Notes: generated by a model from the sequence alone, not told the origin. 64,000 nucleotides of DNA from Maridesulfovibrio sp. (GCF_963666665.1 NZ_OY762999.1:1183501-1247500); one strand, 5' to 3'; shown: positions 15,206 through 24,601, numbered from the stretch's first letter. Translations and numbers: made by a program.

Positions 15206-17911
15206 ATGAAGAAAATTATATTAATTGCTACCTTAGCTCTTTTGGTGATTTTTTCTTTTTGCCCTGTTATTTCAGCTGCAAAGTCCCAAGCTTTGCTTAT
15301 AAGTTCTTATCATCCCGGATTCCCGACATTCTTTTCACAGATAGATGGTCTTAAATCAGTACTTGATCCGGCGGGAGTTCATCTTGACGTAGAGTTTATG
15401 GATTCCAAGCGGTTTATGAACAAAAAAAATCTTTCCGCTTTCCGTAACATGCTTAAGATGAAGATTGATTCGGTGGATAAATATGATGTTGTAATCACTT
15501 CTGATGATAATGCCTTAAATTTTGTATTAAAAAATAAAAATGAGTTTTTCCCGGACACTCCGGTTATATTTTGCGGGGTCAATGATCAATCTCTGGCCCG
15601 TTCTCTGGATAGTAATGAGAATATTACCGGTGTCATTGAGGCCGTTTCCATGCGGGAAAATATCAGAATCATCATTGATTTAGTACCTGGACTCAAAACG
15701 GTTTATCTTATCGTGGATGATACTCCCAGTGGGCAGGCAGATCTGCAATTGGCCGACAGTGTACATCATGAGTTCTCAGATCTTAAGCTTGTCGAGATTC
15801 CTTTAAAAAGAATGAACTGGACGGAAATGAAAGATGTGCTTGGCAGGCTTCCTGCTGATAGTGCTGTTCTTTTGCTTTCCGCTTATCGGGATAAAGATGG
15901 GGTCGCGAAGTCTTTTGAGGGAGGTTTGCAGGAGATTATTTCAAGCAGCAATCGTCCTGTTTTTCATATTTATGAACATGGCATCGGGAATGGGCTTATA
16001 GGCGGTAAAGTTATTTCGCACTATGAACAAGGTGCTATTGCAGGGCGTATAGCTCTCGATATCCTGAATGGTAAATCCATCAAAGACATACCGGTAGTGG
16101 AGGATGGAGAAGCCAATAGGTTTGTTTTTGACCGTGTCGTTCTTGATCACTTTAAAATCAAAGATTCAAAATTACCAGCCGGATCTATTATTTTGAACGA
16201 GAAGCATTCGGTATGGGGAGTCCATAAAATTGAGATTGTAGCCGGGCTTTTTGTTATCGCAGTACTGCTTGTTTTTTCCATCGCATTATCCGTAGCGTAT
16301 ATGAAATTGCGCAATGCTCAGGAAGAGGTCCGCCTGAGCAGGGAACGTTTTGCTCTTGCAATGGCCGCCAATAAGGATGGTGTCTGGGATTGGAACATTA
16401 TTACTGACGATGTGTATTACAGCCCCGGCTATAAGGCTATGCTCGGATATGGTGAAAATGAATTTCCGTCACATGTTGCTTCATGGGTTGATCTTATTCA
16501 TAAAGATGACCGTGCTCATGCTTTCGAAATCAACAGTAAGTGTATCAATAATGAAATAGAGAACTTTGAAGTCGAATTCCGCATGCAGGACAAGGATGGT
16601 AAATGGCTATGGATTCTTGGGCGCGGAAATGCCGTGGAAAGGGATGATTCCGGCAAGGCCATTCGGATGATCGGCACTCATACCGATATTACTGAGTTAA
16701 AAAGTTCACTTGAGGAAATCAGACATCTGCGTAATCAGTTGAAAAGTATTATTGATTCCATGCCTTTCATTCTGGTTGGTCTAAACAGTGAAGGACGGGT
16801 TACCCATTGGAACATGAAGGCTTCAGAAGTGGCCGGAGTCAGCGGTGATGAGGCTGTGGGAAGATTGGTTGAAGAGGTATTTCCGAGGCTTTCACCTTAT
16901 ATGGAGCAGGTCAGGGAGTCATTGCGCAGTCAAAATGTATGGACTGACCCAAGGGTTTCCCGCAAGCAAGATGGGGATGTCTTTTACGATGATATTATGA
17001 TTTACCCGCTTTCCGCTGGAGAACAGAATGGTGTTGTTGTCCAGGTTGAAGATGTTACGGAGCGGGTTAGACTTGAAGACATGCTGGTCCAGAATGAAAA
17101 GATGCTTTCGGTTGGAGGTCTTGCAGCCGGCATGGCGCATGAAATCAATAATCCGCTTGGGGTAATTGCTCAGGGTGCCCAGAATATATCCAGACGAGTA
17201 TTAGGTGATCTTCCGGGAAATAAACGTGCTGCAGATAAATGGAATATTAATCTCGATGAGCTGCATGGTTATATGCGTGACCGGGATATTCCCAAGATCA
17301 TTAACGGCATAACAGCTTCCGTTGATAGGGCCGGAAAAATAGTTCGGAACATGCTTAGCTTCAGCCGTAAGAATCAGGATAATTTTAAGAGGCATGACCT
17401 TTCTGAGTTGCTCGAGAATACAATTGAGCTTGCGGATAATGAATACAACCTTTCGACTAAATATGATTTTAAGAAGATCGAAATAGTACGTGAGTTTGAA
17501 GATGATCTGTCTACTGTCTTATGTGAAGGAAGTGAGATTCAGCAGGTCTTTTTGAATCTATTGAAAAACAGTGCCCAGTCCATGACTTCGAAGAAGTATG
17601 AAAAAGGCGGTCCCAAATTTATACTCCGGGCATATGAAAAAAAGGACTGGGTCAATATTGAAATAGAAGATAACGGGCAGGGCATGGCTGAGAGTGTGCG
17701 CAAACGCATATTTGAACCTTTCTACACAACCAAGAAAGTTGGTGAGGGAACCGGCCTTGGTCTTGCTATCTCATATTTCATTATAGCAGATCTGCATAAA
17801 GGGAATATGGAAGTATATTCGTCGCCCGGAAATTGGACAAAGTTTGTTATCTCGTTGCCTATACGGCAGTCCGTTTTGGGACAACACTGTACATGTATTA
17901 ATAAAAATTAA
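15206..17911 (+). CDS. Sensor histidine kinase with periplasmic ABC-substrate-type domain and two PAS domains
   Basis: The protein has about 901 residues. A signal/anchor (MKKIILIATLALLVIFSF) is followed by a periplasmic domain of the ABC-transporter-substrate-binding type (about 30-325; SSYHPGFPTFFSQIDGLKSV). A membrane helix follows at about 345-370, then two PAS domains, a HisKA helix with the phospho-acceptor in MAHEINNPLG, and an HATPase domain (NLLKNSAQSM, DNGQGM, GEGTGLGLAIS). It should sense a small periplasmic ligand. No response regulator gene is adjacent. The start at 15206 gives a clean signal peptide; an ATG at 15161 is the alternative. AT-rich codon use differs from clpX and lon. 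Confidence 0.9.
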   Translation: MKKIILIATLALLVIFSFCPVISAAKSQALLISSYHPGFPTFFSQIDGLKSVLDPAGVHLDVEFMDSKRFMNKKNLSAFRNMLKMKIDSVDKYDVVITSDDNALNFVLKNKNEFFPDTPVIFCGVNDQSLARSLDSNENITGVIEAVSMRENIRIIIDLVPGLKTVYLIVDDTPSGQADLQLADSVHHEFSDLKLVEIPLKRMNWTEMKDVLGRLPADSAVLLLSAYRDKDGVAKSFEGGLQEIISSSNRPVFHIYEHGIGNGLIGGKVISHYEQGAIAGRIALDILNGKSIKDIPVVEDGEANRFVFDRVVLDHFKIKDSKLPAGSIILNEKHSVWGVHKIEIVAGLFVIAVLLVFSIALSVAYMKLRNAQEEVRLSRERFALAMAANKDGVWDWNIITDDVYYSPGYKAMLGYGENEFPSHVASWVDLIHKDDRAHAFEINSKCINNEIENFEVEFRMQDKDGKWLWILGRGNAVERDDSGKAIRMIGTHTDITELKSSLEEIRHLRNQLKSIIDSMPFILVGLNSEGRVTHWNMKASEVAGVSGDEAVGRLVEEVFPRLSPYMEQVRESLRSQNVWTDPRVSRKQDGDVFYDDIMIYPLSAGEQNGVVVQVEDVTERVRLEDMLVQNEKMLSVGGLAAGMAHEINNPLGVIAQGAQNISRRVLGDLPGNKRAADKWNINLDELHGYMRDRDIPKIINGITASVDRAGKIVRNMLSFSRKNQDNFKRHDLSELLENTIELADNEYNLSTKYDFKKIEIVREFEDDLSTVLCEGSEIQQVFLNLLKNSAQSMTSKKYEKGGPKFILRAYEKKDWVNIEIEDNGQGMAESVRKRIFEPFYTTKKVGEGTGLGLAISYFIIADLHKGNMEVYSSPGNWTKFVISLPIRQSVLGQHCTCINKN

Positions 17912-18221
17912 CATTTTCGGGCTGAGCGGGGTAATCGATCTTTGTTTTTCTCCGATACGTGTTGTTGTCATCGTCAGCTATTAATTTTTATGTATAATGT
18001 AATTAATGATGGTTTGTGGTTTGACAAAACGGTAGCAGGTATTATTTCATGTTTCTGTATGGTTATAAGTTTTATTTTTTGAAAATTAATCGTCATGGTT
18101 ATAGGTTTAACTGACGTTCCGAAATAACTTTTTTACCTGATTAGGTGTCCATCCTGTGAACTGACATAGTGTTTGTTCTAGTTTGGTTTAAGACGTTTCC
18201 GGGTTAAAAGCAGGAGGATAA
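17912..18221. other. Intergenic region upstream of lon
   Basis: This AT-rich stretch of 310 bases has no credible gene. A TTGACA at 18021 lacks a well-spaced -10. The lon ribosome site GCAGGAGG lies at its end. No heat-shock element could be assigned. Confidence 0.4.
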
Positions 18222-20675
18222 ATGTCGTCCACAGTTTTTGAAGGTGGCAATACATCCACTGAACAGAATATTCTTCCGATGATGTCACTGCGGGAAGTAG
18301 TTATGTTCCCGCGTTCAATTGTGCCTCTTTTTGTCGGTAGGGAATCTTCAATCAAAGCGATTGAGGAAGCCATTTCCGATTACGACAAAAAGATTTTTCT
18401 GGTCACTCAGGAGTTTCCAGAAAAAGAAAAGCCCGAACCGGAAGATCTTTTCCGGGTAGGTACTGTCAGTAAGATCCTGCAGATGCTCAGGCTTCCCGAC
18501 GGTACTATCAAGGTGCTTTTCGAAGGTATGTACCGTGCCAGTTGGGATCCTGATTCTGATGAAGTCGTTTTCGGTGAGAATTTTCCGCTGGTGAATATTG
18601 AGCGGGTTGATGATCTTCCGGCCGAAGAGCATACAACCGAGGCTCTGGTGCGTTCCGTTCACGAAGCCCTTGAAAAATTCGGCAAGGTGAACAAGAAAAT
18701 AGCTCCTGAAACCATTCTGGCTATTTCTACCATCCGGACTGCCGGGAAGCTGGCTGATTCAATCATGCCGCACCTTAAGGTGGAGTTTCTCAAGAAGCAG
18801 AATATTCTTGAGATGGTTGATCCCATCGAAAGGCTGGAAGCCGTTTATGAGCTGCTGCTTGGTGAAATTGAAATCGTGTCTATTGAGAAACGCGTTAAGA
18901 ACCGTGTCAAAGGGCAGATGGAAAAGAATCAGCGTGAGTATTATCTCAATGAGCAGCTCAAGGCTATCAATAAGGAAATGGGGCGTGAGGATGATCCTCA
19001 GGCGGAAGCCCATGATCTTGAAGAGCAGCTTAATGAAAAGAACATGGAAGAAGAGTCCCGGGAGCGGGTGCGCAAGGAAATCAAAAAATTGCGCCAGATG
19101 GCTCCCTCCTCTGCAGAATATACCGTTGTCCGCAACTATGTGGATTGGGTTATGGAGCTTCCATGGAACAAATACAAGAAAACCAAGCTGGATATAGCTG
19201 AAGCACGCAAGATTCTGGATGAAGATCACTACGGTCTTGAAAAGCCCAAAGAGCGCATCCTTGAATATATGGCTGTGCAGTCTTTGGTCGAAACCATCAA
19301 AGGTCCCATCCTTTGTTTTGCAGGCCCTCCCGGTGTAGGTAAAACCTCTATCGCCCGTTCCATTGCCCGGGCTATGGGGCGTGAGTTCGTACGTCTCTCC
19401 CTTGGTGGCGTTCGCGATGAAGCCGAGATCCGTGGTCACCGACGTACTTATGTCGGAGCGCTTCCGGGTAAGATCATCCAGTCATTGAGACGTTGCGAAT
19501 ACAGCAACCCGGTTATCTGTCTTGATGAGGTGGATAAGATGAGTACCGACTTCAGGGGCGATCCATCTGCGGCTCTCCTTGAAGTTCTTGATCCGGAGCA
19601 GAACGGAACATTCAACGATCATTACCTTGATCTTGATTACGATCTCTCCAAGGTCTTTTTCATCACTACCGCTAACGACCTCCATTCTATTCCGCTGCCT
19701 CTGCAGGACAGGATGGAGATTATCAGGCTTCCCGGTTATCTCGAAACCGAGAAAATCCATATTGCAAAAGACTTCCTGCTGCCGAAGCAGATAGGGGAAC
19801 ATGGTCTTAAGGAAGATAACCTTGCTGTTTCCGATAATGCCATGATCGATATCATTCGCACCTACACCCGTGAGGCGGGAGTGCGTAACCTTGAGCGCGA
19901 GCTTGCCAAGGTCTGTCGTAAGACTGCAATGCAGATCGTGGAATCCGGAGACAAAAGCAAGAGTGTTCATGTGACCACCGCTAATCTGAGTAAGATTCTC
20001 GGGGTCCATAAATTCCGTTACGGAGCCAGTGAAGACCGGTCTCTGGTCGGTGTTTCCACAGGTCTTGCCTATACTCAGGTGGGCGGTGAAATGCTCATGG
20101 TGGAAGTCGTGCTTATGCCCGGTAAGGGCAAAGTTGTTATCACCGGTAAGCTCGGTGAAGTCATGCAGGAATCTGCTCAGGCAGCACTTTCATACATCCG
20201 TTCCCGTTCCGATCTTTTTGGACTGAAACCGGATTTTCATGAGAAGATTGATATTCACGTACACGTACCCGAAGGAGCCACTCCCAAGGATGGTCCTTCA
20301 GCCGGTATTACCCTGTGTACTGCTATCGCCTCTGCGTTCCTTAATGTTCCTGTCCGCCATGATCTGGCGATGACCGGGGAAATAACCCTGCGCGGTCGTG
20401 TCCTTCCTATCGGCGGCTTGAGGGAAAAGCTTCTGGCTGCACATAGAGGTCTTTCCAAGACTGTGCTTATTCCCATCGATAATAAGAAAGATCTTAAGGA
20501 TGTGCCTGATGTAATTCTTAAGGATCTTGAAATTATTCCGGTGGAAAATATGGATGAAGTGCTCAGTTGTGCTTTGGATAACCTTACCGCTGAAGAGTTG
20601 TTCCGCGGGCGAGACAGCGCTACGCCTATCGCGCTTAACTTGATCAAGGATGAGTATCAGACCCAGCCGCACTAA
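18222..20675 (+). CDS. lon: ATP-dependent Lon protease
   Basis: This protease of 817 residues is of usual LonA length. It has an N-terminal LON substrate-binding domain (about 17-210), a coiled-coil linker, an AAA+ module with Walker A GPPGVGKTS and Walker B ICLDEVDKM, and the Lon protease domain. The catalytic dyad is Ser693 in KDGPSAGIT and Lys736 in GGLREKLLAAH. It degrades damaged and regulatory proteins in the cytoplasm. GCAGGAGG precedes the ATG at good spacing. It ends at a strong hairpin terminator. Confidence 0.98.
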   Translation: MSSTVFEGGNTSTEQNILPMMSLREVVMFPRSIVPLFVGRESSIKAIEEAISDYDKKIFLVTQEFPEKEKPEPEDLFRVGTVSKILQMLRLPDGTIKVLFEGMYRASWDPDSDEVVFGENFPLVNIERVDDLPAEEHTTEALVRSVHEALEKFGKVNKKIAPETILAISTIRTAGKLADSIMPHLKVEFLKKQNILEMVDPIERLEAVYELLLGEIEIVSIEKRVKNRVKGQMEKNQREYYLNEQLKAINKEMGREDDPQAEAHDLEEQLNEKNMEEESRERVRKEIKKLRQMAPSSAEYTVVRNYVDWVMELPWNKYKKTKLDIAEARKILDEDHYGLEKPKERILEYMAVQSLVETIKGPILCFAGPPGVGKTSIARSIARAMGREFVRLSLGGVRDEAEIRGHRRTYVGALPGKIIQSLRRCEYSNPVICLDEVDKMSTDFRGDPSAALLEVLDPEQNGTFNDHYLDLDYDLSKVFFITTANDLHSIPLPLQDRMEIIRLPGYLETEKIHIAKDFLLPKQIGEHGLKEDNLAVSDNAMIDIIRTYTREAGVRNLERELAKVCRKTAMQIVESGDKSKSVHVTTANLSKILGVHKFRYGASEDRSLVGVSTGLAYTQVGGEMLMVEVVLMPGKGKVVITGKLGEVMQESAQAALSYIRSRSDLFGLKPDFHEKIDIHVHVPEGATPKDGPSAGITLCTAIASAFLNVPVRHDLAMTGEITLRGRVLPIGGLREKLLAAHRGLSKTVLIPIDNKKDLKDVPDVILKDLEIIPVENMDEVLSCALDNLTAEELFRGRDSATPIALNLIKDEYQTQPH

Positions 20676-20699
20676 GTTTCATATACAAATTGATTTTAG

Positions 20700-20735
20700 A
20701 AGAGGATGTCCTTTTTGGGACATCCTCTTTTTCTT
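20700..20735 (+). terminator. Rho-independent terminator after lon
   Basis: AGAGGATGTCC (20701-20711) pairs perfectly with GGACATCCTCT (20718-20728), followed by TTTTCTTT. Confidence 0.92.
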
Positions 20736-20790
20736 TGAGGTCAAAAGTACTGCGGTTTTATCTAAGCGGACTTTCATGTTATGATGGAGT

Positions 20791-21930
20791 ATGAAGTCGC
20801 GCTATCGGATATATAAAGGTTGTGAGTTCGCGTGTAAGTTTCGGCGCGCGATAACTGTTGTCTTTATTTTCCTTTTTGTGCTTACAATTTATATTTGTTC
20901 AGAAGCTTCCAATCATAATGATCTCAATAAAATTTTGCGCGAATCTATTCGGGAATTGAAAATTCCGGGTGCGGTGATGATGGTGGAAACTCCGGAAGGG
21001 CAGGTCTGGGCTTTTCGGGCAGGCGTACGCAGGATCGGCAGCCTCAAGCCTATGGGGAACAATCTTAAATTCCGCATCGGCAGTATAACCAAGACTTTTG
21101 TGGCTTCAGTAATACTAATGCTGGTGGATGAGGGAAAAATCAGCCTTGATGCCGAAGTATCTGAAGTCTTGCCGGATGTAGTTACTGAAGGCAGCCTTCT
21201 TACTATTCGTAATCTATTACAGATGCGCAGCTGTCTGGGTAATTTTACAATTGATCAGGATTTCTTGCATTTGTTCAGGGAGCGGCCGTGGATGCATTGG
21301 AGCCCGGAACATTTACTGCAATTCGGAAATAAGAATCATTGCAGGGAAGGCAGGATATTTGAGTATAATAATTCGAACTATGTTCTTTTGGGGTTGATCA
21401 TTGAAAAAATTACTGGGGATACTTTTGAGAATCAGGTTTATCAGCGCATACTCAAGCCCTTGGGGTTAAAATCAACTACATTCCCAGTGAAAAGCGCCAA
21501 TATCTCTGAGCCATTTGCGCGGGGCCATGACTACAACCCTCAAACCGGAAAAATCAAAGACTTGACTCTTAAGATCAATCCGTCATGGGCGTGGTGTTCT
21601 GGAAACGGCGTTTCCACCGCTTCGGATATGATGATTTGGCTGAAGGCGTATTTAAATGGATTCGGGATAAATGCAGGTCTTAAGTCCGAACAGATGGATT
21701 TCCGCCCGGTAACTTACGATGGTATTTCTTATGGTCTTGGGGTTATGAATAAATATACAGCTATAGGCCATAACGGTAATTTTGCCGGTATATATACTTC
21801 TCTGGCTTTCAAGTTCAGGGGGTATTATTTTGTAATTCTGACTAATGGTCAGGCAGAGGGTGGAGGACGTAAAGCAACTGCAGAGTCCGTTTTCTGGCGA
21901 GTGATAGAGAGGTCGAAGATATTTAATTAG
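20791..21930 (+). CDS. Beta-lactamase-related serine hydrolase
   Basis: This exported or membrane-anchored enzyme has 379 residues and the class C beta-lactamase / DD-peptidase fold. The SxxK motif is SITK (in FRIGSITKTFVASV), the second motif is the Tyr of EYNNSNYVLLG, and the third is HNG in IGHNGNFAG, replacing KTG as is common in the esterase/peptidase branch. A basic N-terminus and hydrophobic segment (about 20-40) suggest a signal anchor. It could be a D-alanyl peptidase or an esterase; HNG argues against an effective beta-lactamase. The stop codon overlaps the convergent small gene. Confidence 0.82.
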   Translation: MKSRYRIYKGCEFACKFRRAITVVFIFLFVLTIYICSEASNHNDLNKILRESIRELKIPGAVMMVETPEGQVWAFRAGVRRIGSLKPMGNNLKFRIGSITKTFVASVILMLVDEGKISLDAEVSEVLPDVVTEGSLLTIRNLLQMRSCLGNFTIDQDFLHLFRERPWMHWSPEHLLQFGNKNHCREGRIFEYNNSNYVLLGLIIEKITGDTFENQVYQRILKPLGLKSTTFPVKSANISEPFARGHDYNPQTGKIKDLTLKINPSWAWCSGNGVSTASDMMIWLKAYLNGFGINAGLKSEQMDFRPVTYDGISYGLGVMNKYTAIGHNGNFAGIYTSLAFKFRGYYFVILTNGQAEGGGRKATAESVFWRVIERSKIFN

Positions 21931-22217
21931 AAGCTGAAGCTGAATCCCAGTCCAAGTCCCATAGCGCTGGGAGGAGCGTCAGGTCCGGCATGAGTCTCTG
22001 TGGGCTGGTTGTCCAGGCCGAAAATTAATCCTGTCTGCATGTCGTCGGTGATGTCTAATCCAGTTACAAAGTCAGTGAATGAGAATTCTTTTTCCATGCT
22101 TGCAACGGTTTGTTGCTCTTTGGATTTCGTCTCTTCGACATACCCGAAATCAGCAGCAAAGATATTGTTGGATCCGAAGAGCAGCAGTGCTGATGTTACT
22201 ACTATTGATTTCCACAT
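21927..22217 (-). CDS. Small exported protein, possibly outer-membrane associated
   Basis: This protein of 96 residues has signal peptide MWKSIVVTSALLLFGSNNIFA. The mature part is acidic and ends in a glycine/aromatic stretch, AMGLGLGFSFSF. A terminal Phe in an alternating pattern is typical of outer-membrane beta-barrels, but the chain is too short for a barrel. GGGAAGGTG precedes the ATG. No family was recognised. Its stop overlaps the stop of the convergent serine hydrolase by four bases. Confidence 0.65.
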   Translation of the reverse strand: MWKSIVVTSALLLFGSNNIFAADFGYVEETKSKEQQTVASMEKEFSFTDFVTGLDITDDMQTGLIFGLDNQPTETHAGPDAPPSAMGLGLGFSFSF

Positions 22218-22462
22218 GTTTCACCTTCCCGTTGAGTTGCGGAAATTTCTCCCCTTGTCGTATAGAATTATACAAAATATGGACCATTGTGTTGTATGTT
22301 CAATAATTCAATTGGATATTTAAAATTGAACTTATTCCATATTTGAGCAGCTAGGAAAAATGATCGATTTTTACTAGCTGCCTTACGGCAGGAACCTTCC
22401 GAAGCAGCGATCCAGATATGTCGGTAAGGTGGATAGATTTATGAGTAATTAGTTTTCAAATA

Positions 22463-22479
22463 CGAACTAATTTAGTTCG
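22463..22479. promoter_or_regulatory. Perfect 17-base palindrome, operator candidate
   Basis: CGAACTAATTTAGTTCG is a perfect 8-1-8 inverted repeat in the intergenic space. No U tract follows, so it looks more like a protein-binding site than a terminator. The binding protein is unknown. Confidence 0.4.
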
Positions 22480-22625
22480 GCTTTGAATTTTAGGCTGAGT
22501 CCAATAGTGTATGATTTTCGAAATGAGACAGTTTTGGTTCGTTTGACGATAAGATTGACGTGAATAAGAAAATAATTCTAATTTTTATAAAGTTTTTTCT
22601 TTCAAAATAGAAATGAGATTTCAGA

Positions 22626-22643
22626 TTGTTACAGTTGTGTTAC
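22626..22643 (+). promoter_or_regulatory. Pho-box-like direct repeat
   Basis: TTGTTAC and GTGTTAC recur at an 11-base interval (22626-22632 and 22637-22643), the spacing of PhoB half-sites. It lies upstream of an alkaline phosphatase gene, where phosphate control is expected. The half-sites differ from CTGTCAT, so PhoB binding is inference. Confidence 0.4.
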
Positions 22644-22677
22644 GATCTTTTATCATTATTCTGCAACAAAACCCCTA

Positions 22678-22705
22678 TTGACAATAACTTCAATCACTCT
22701 AAAGT
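22678..22705 (+). promoter_or_regulatory. Candidate promoter of the alkaline phosphatase gene
   Basis: TTGACA (22678-22683) and TAAAGT (22700-22705) are 16 bases apart. Use of it would give a leader of about 250 bases. Confidence 0.45.
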
Positions 22706-22908
22706 GGCTTAAATTTCTCGCGAAAAGCAGAAAATTTATGTTGTTGCAGTGGGTTTTGAAGGGCTCCTTTACAGGGGTCGGAGGATCATTAAAATGCGGG
22801 CTGATCCTGCCTGAACTTCGCAATTACCTATATGCAATGTTGAATTGTGACCTTCGTGGATTTGCTGTGTGGAGTGATATGGTCAATTGTTGCGAAGGGA
22901 GCGTTGCA

Positions 22909-22936
22909 GCTTCGTGCTGTTTTTTCAGCATGAAGC
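22909..22936 (+). promoter_or_regulatory. Hairpin in the alkaline phosphatase leader
   Basis: GCTTCGTGCTG (22909-22919) pairs with CAGCATGAAGC (22926-22936), 11 pairs with one G-U and a six-T loop. It sits 15 bases upstream of the Shine-Dalgarno TAAGGAA. A role in mRNA stability or translation is inferred. Confidence 0.45.
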
Positions 22937-22964
22937 ATAACTCTAAACGGTAAGGAATGTGAAA

Positions 22965-24518
22965 ATGTTTAGAAGGATTGTTCGCCCGTTGGTTCTGGCG
23001 GTCTGTCTGGCAATGGTTGCGGCTACTGCATTTGCAGGTGCGCCTAAGTACGTATTTTACTTCATCGGTGATGGTCTTGGACCCACCCAGCGCATGGCAG
23101 CTGAACTCTACAACAAAATGGAAAAGAATGACGCAGAAGCTAAGCTGCTCATGAACACTTTTCCCCAGTCTGCACTGGTTACCACTTATTCCGACAACAC
23201 CCTGATCACCGACTCTGCAGCAGGCGGTACCGCGCTGGCATGTGGTTTCAAAACCACCAACGGCTATCTCGGCAAACTGCCTGACGGCACCGACATCAAA
23301 TCTGTTGCTGAAGCAGCAAAAGAAAATGGTTACGCAGTAGGTATCATCACCACAACTCGTCTGACCCATGCTACTCCGGCAGCTTTTTCCTCTCACAACC
23401 CCGATCGTAACGCAGAAAACGCTATCGCAGTAGATCAGGCTGATTCCGGCTTTGATTTCTTCGCTGGCGGCGGATACCGTCATTATGTTGCCAAAGACAA
23501 TGCTCAGGGCCTCAAGTCCAAGCGTAAGGATGATGTAGACGTTGTTAAGATGTTTGCTGATCAGGGATACAAGACTTTCGTTGGTGATTCCACCCGTGAT
23601 GCTTTCCGTGCTTACAAGGCTAAAAAAGGCGAGAAAGTTTTCGCAGCTCTGACCTACAGCCACCTTCCTTACGAAGTTGAGCGCCGTAACAGCAAGATGA
23701 CCGAAAACAAACTGCCTGCTCTCTACGAACTGACCGAGAAGGCTGTTCAGTCTCTCTCCGCTCAGGAAAAGCCTTTCTTTCTTATGATTGAAGGCGGCCG
23801 TATTGACCACGCTGCACACGCTCATGATGCAAAGTCCACTATCCTGGATACCATTGCTATGGATGACGCTGTTAAAGTTGCATATGACTTCTACCAGAAA
23901 CATCCTGAAGAAACTCTCATTGTAACTGCTGCCGACCACGAAACCGGTGGTGTTGCACTGGGTATCTCCATGGACTCCAAAGGTTACTTCCTCAACCTTA
24001 AAGAACTCGAAAAAGTTCAGGTCTCCGCTGAAGATAACCTCGATAAATACTACAACAAGCTGTGTGCAAAAGAGTCTGATCTCAAGAAACGTCACGCTGC
24101 TTTTATCGCATACGCTGAAAAAGAATGGGGTCTGACCGATCGTACTGCTGCTGAAGACAAAATCCTTGCTGATGCAATGGTTGTTCAGGACAAGAACCAG
24201 AACCTGCCCGAGGACAAGCAGACCAACTACGGTTATGCTTACACCCCGACCATGGTTGCTGTTACCGACCTGATCTCCCAGCGCGCACGTATGTTCTGGA
24301 CCTCTTTTGTTCACACCGGAACATTCATTCCTGCAACCTCCATAGGTGTAGGTTCCGAGAAGTTTAACGGCTTCATCGATAACACCGATATCCCCAACCG
24401 TATGGCTGAAGTCATGGAAGTTAAACTTTCTGACAGCAAGCACACCGATTCCAAGGCTCTGCTGGGTAAAACCTTCGGTCCTCAGGAAAAATACGCCAAG
24501 ATTCCTTACAACAAATAG
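22965..24518 (+). CDS. phoA: Alkaline phosphatase, periplasmic
   Basis: This phosphomonoesterase of 517 residues should release phosphate from organic esters in the periplasm. A signal peptide (MFRRIVRPLVLAVCLAMVAA, cleaved near AFA) leads into the metal-binding start FIGDGLGPTQ. The nucleophile Ser84 lies in TDSAAGGTALA. Zinc/magnesium ligand regions are EGGRIDHAAHAHDA and TAADHETGG. I use the ATG at 22965, eight bases after AAGGA; the GTG at 22959 is too close. Codon use is strongly biased, suggesting high expression. The gene symbol is by family; orthology to Escherichia coli PhoA is not proven. Confidence 0.9.
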   Translation: MFRRIVRPLVLAVCLAMVAATAFAGAPKYVFYFIGDGLGPTQRMAAELYNKMEKNDAEAKLLMNTFPQSALVTTYSDNTLITDSAAGGTALACGFKTTNGYLGKLPDGTDIKSVAEAAKENGYAVGIITTTRLTHATPAAFSSHNPDRNAENAIAVDQADSGFDFFAGGGYRHYVAKDNAQGLKSKRKDDVDVVKMFADQGYKTFVGDSTRDAFRAYKAKKGEKVFAALTYSHLPYEVERRNSKMTENKLPALYELTEKAVQSLSAQEKPFFLMIEGGRIDHAAHAHDAKSTILDTIAMDDAVKVAYDFYQKHPEETLIVTAADHETGGVALGISMDSKGYFLNLKELEKVQVSAEDNLDKYYNKLCAKESDLKKRHAAFIAYAEKEWGLTDRTAAEDKILADAMVVQDKNQNLPEDKQTNYGYAYTPTMVAVTDLISQRARMFWTSFVHTGTFIPATSIGVGSEKFNGFIDNTDIPNRMAEVMEVKLSDSKHTDSKALLGKTFGPQEKYAKIPYNK

Positions 24519-24554
24519 TTGTTACGGATAAAAGGCATATTTGCTTATGATTTA

Positions 24555-24583
24555 AAGGTCCCCGCATGAGCGGGGGCCTTTTT
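24555..24583 (+). terminator. Rho-independent terminator after the alkaline phosphatase gene
   Basis: AAGGTCCCCGC (24555-24565) pairs with GCGGGGGCCTT (24570-24580) and is followed by T residues. Confidence 0.88.
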
Positions 24584-24601
24584 CCATATCAAGAGGTATC
24601 C

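Larger units (their letters stand above)
22218..22964. other. Long regulatory region upstream of alkaline phosphatase
   Basis: About 750 bases without a credible gene. It holds a 17-base perfect palindrome (22463-22479), a Pho-box-like direct repeat (22626-22643), a promoter (22678-22705) and a leader hairpin (22909-22936). An open frame of 91 codons from 22678 starts on the -35 hexamer itself and has no ribosome site, so it is not called. Confidence 0.55.

Noticed and set aside
18021..18050. TTGACA with TATTAT as the lon promoter
   Set aside because: The spacing is only 13 bases, too short for a sigma70 promoter.
22678..22953. A 91-codon open frame upstream of the alkaline phosphatase gene
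   Set aside because: Its TTG start is the -35 hexamer itself, there is no ribosome site, the composition is not protein-like, and it covers the leader hairpin.
22824..24443. A very long antisense open frame (539 codons) opposite the alkaline phosphatase gene
   Set aside because: It is the shadow of a strongly codon-biased gene; the sense frame has signal peptide, active site and ribosome site.
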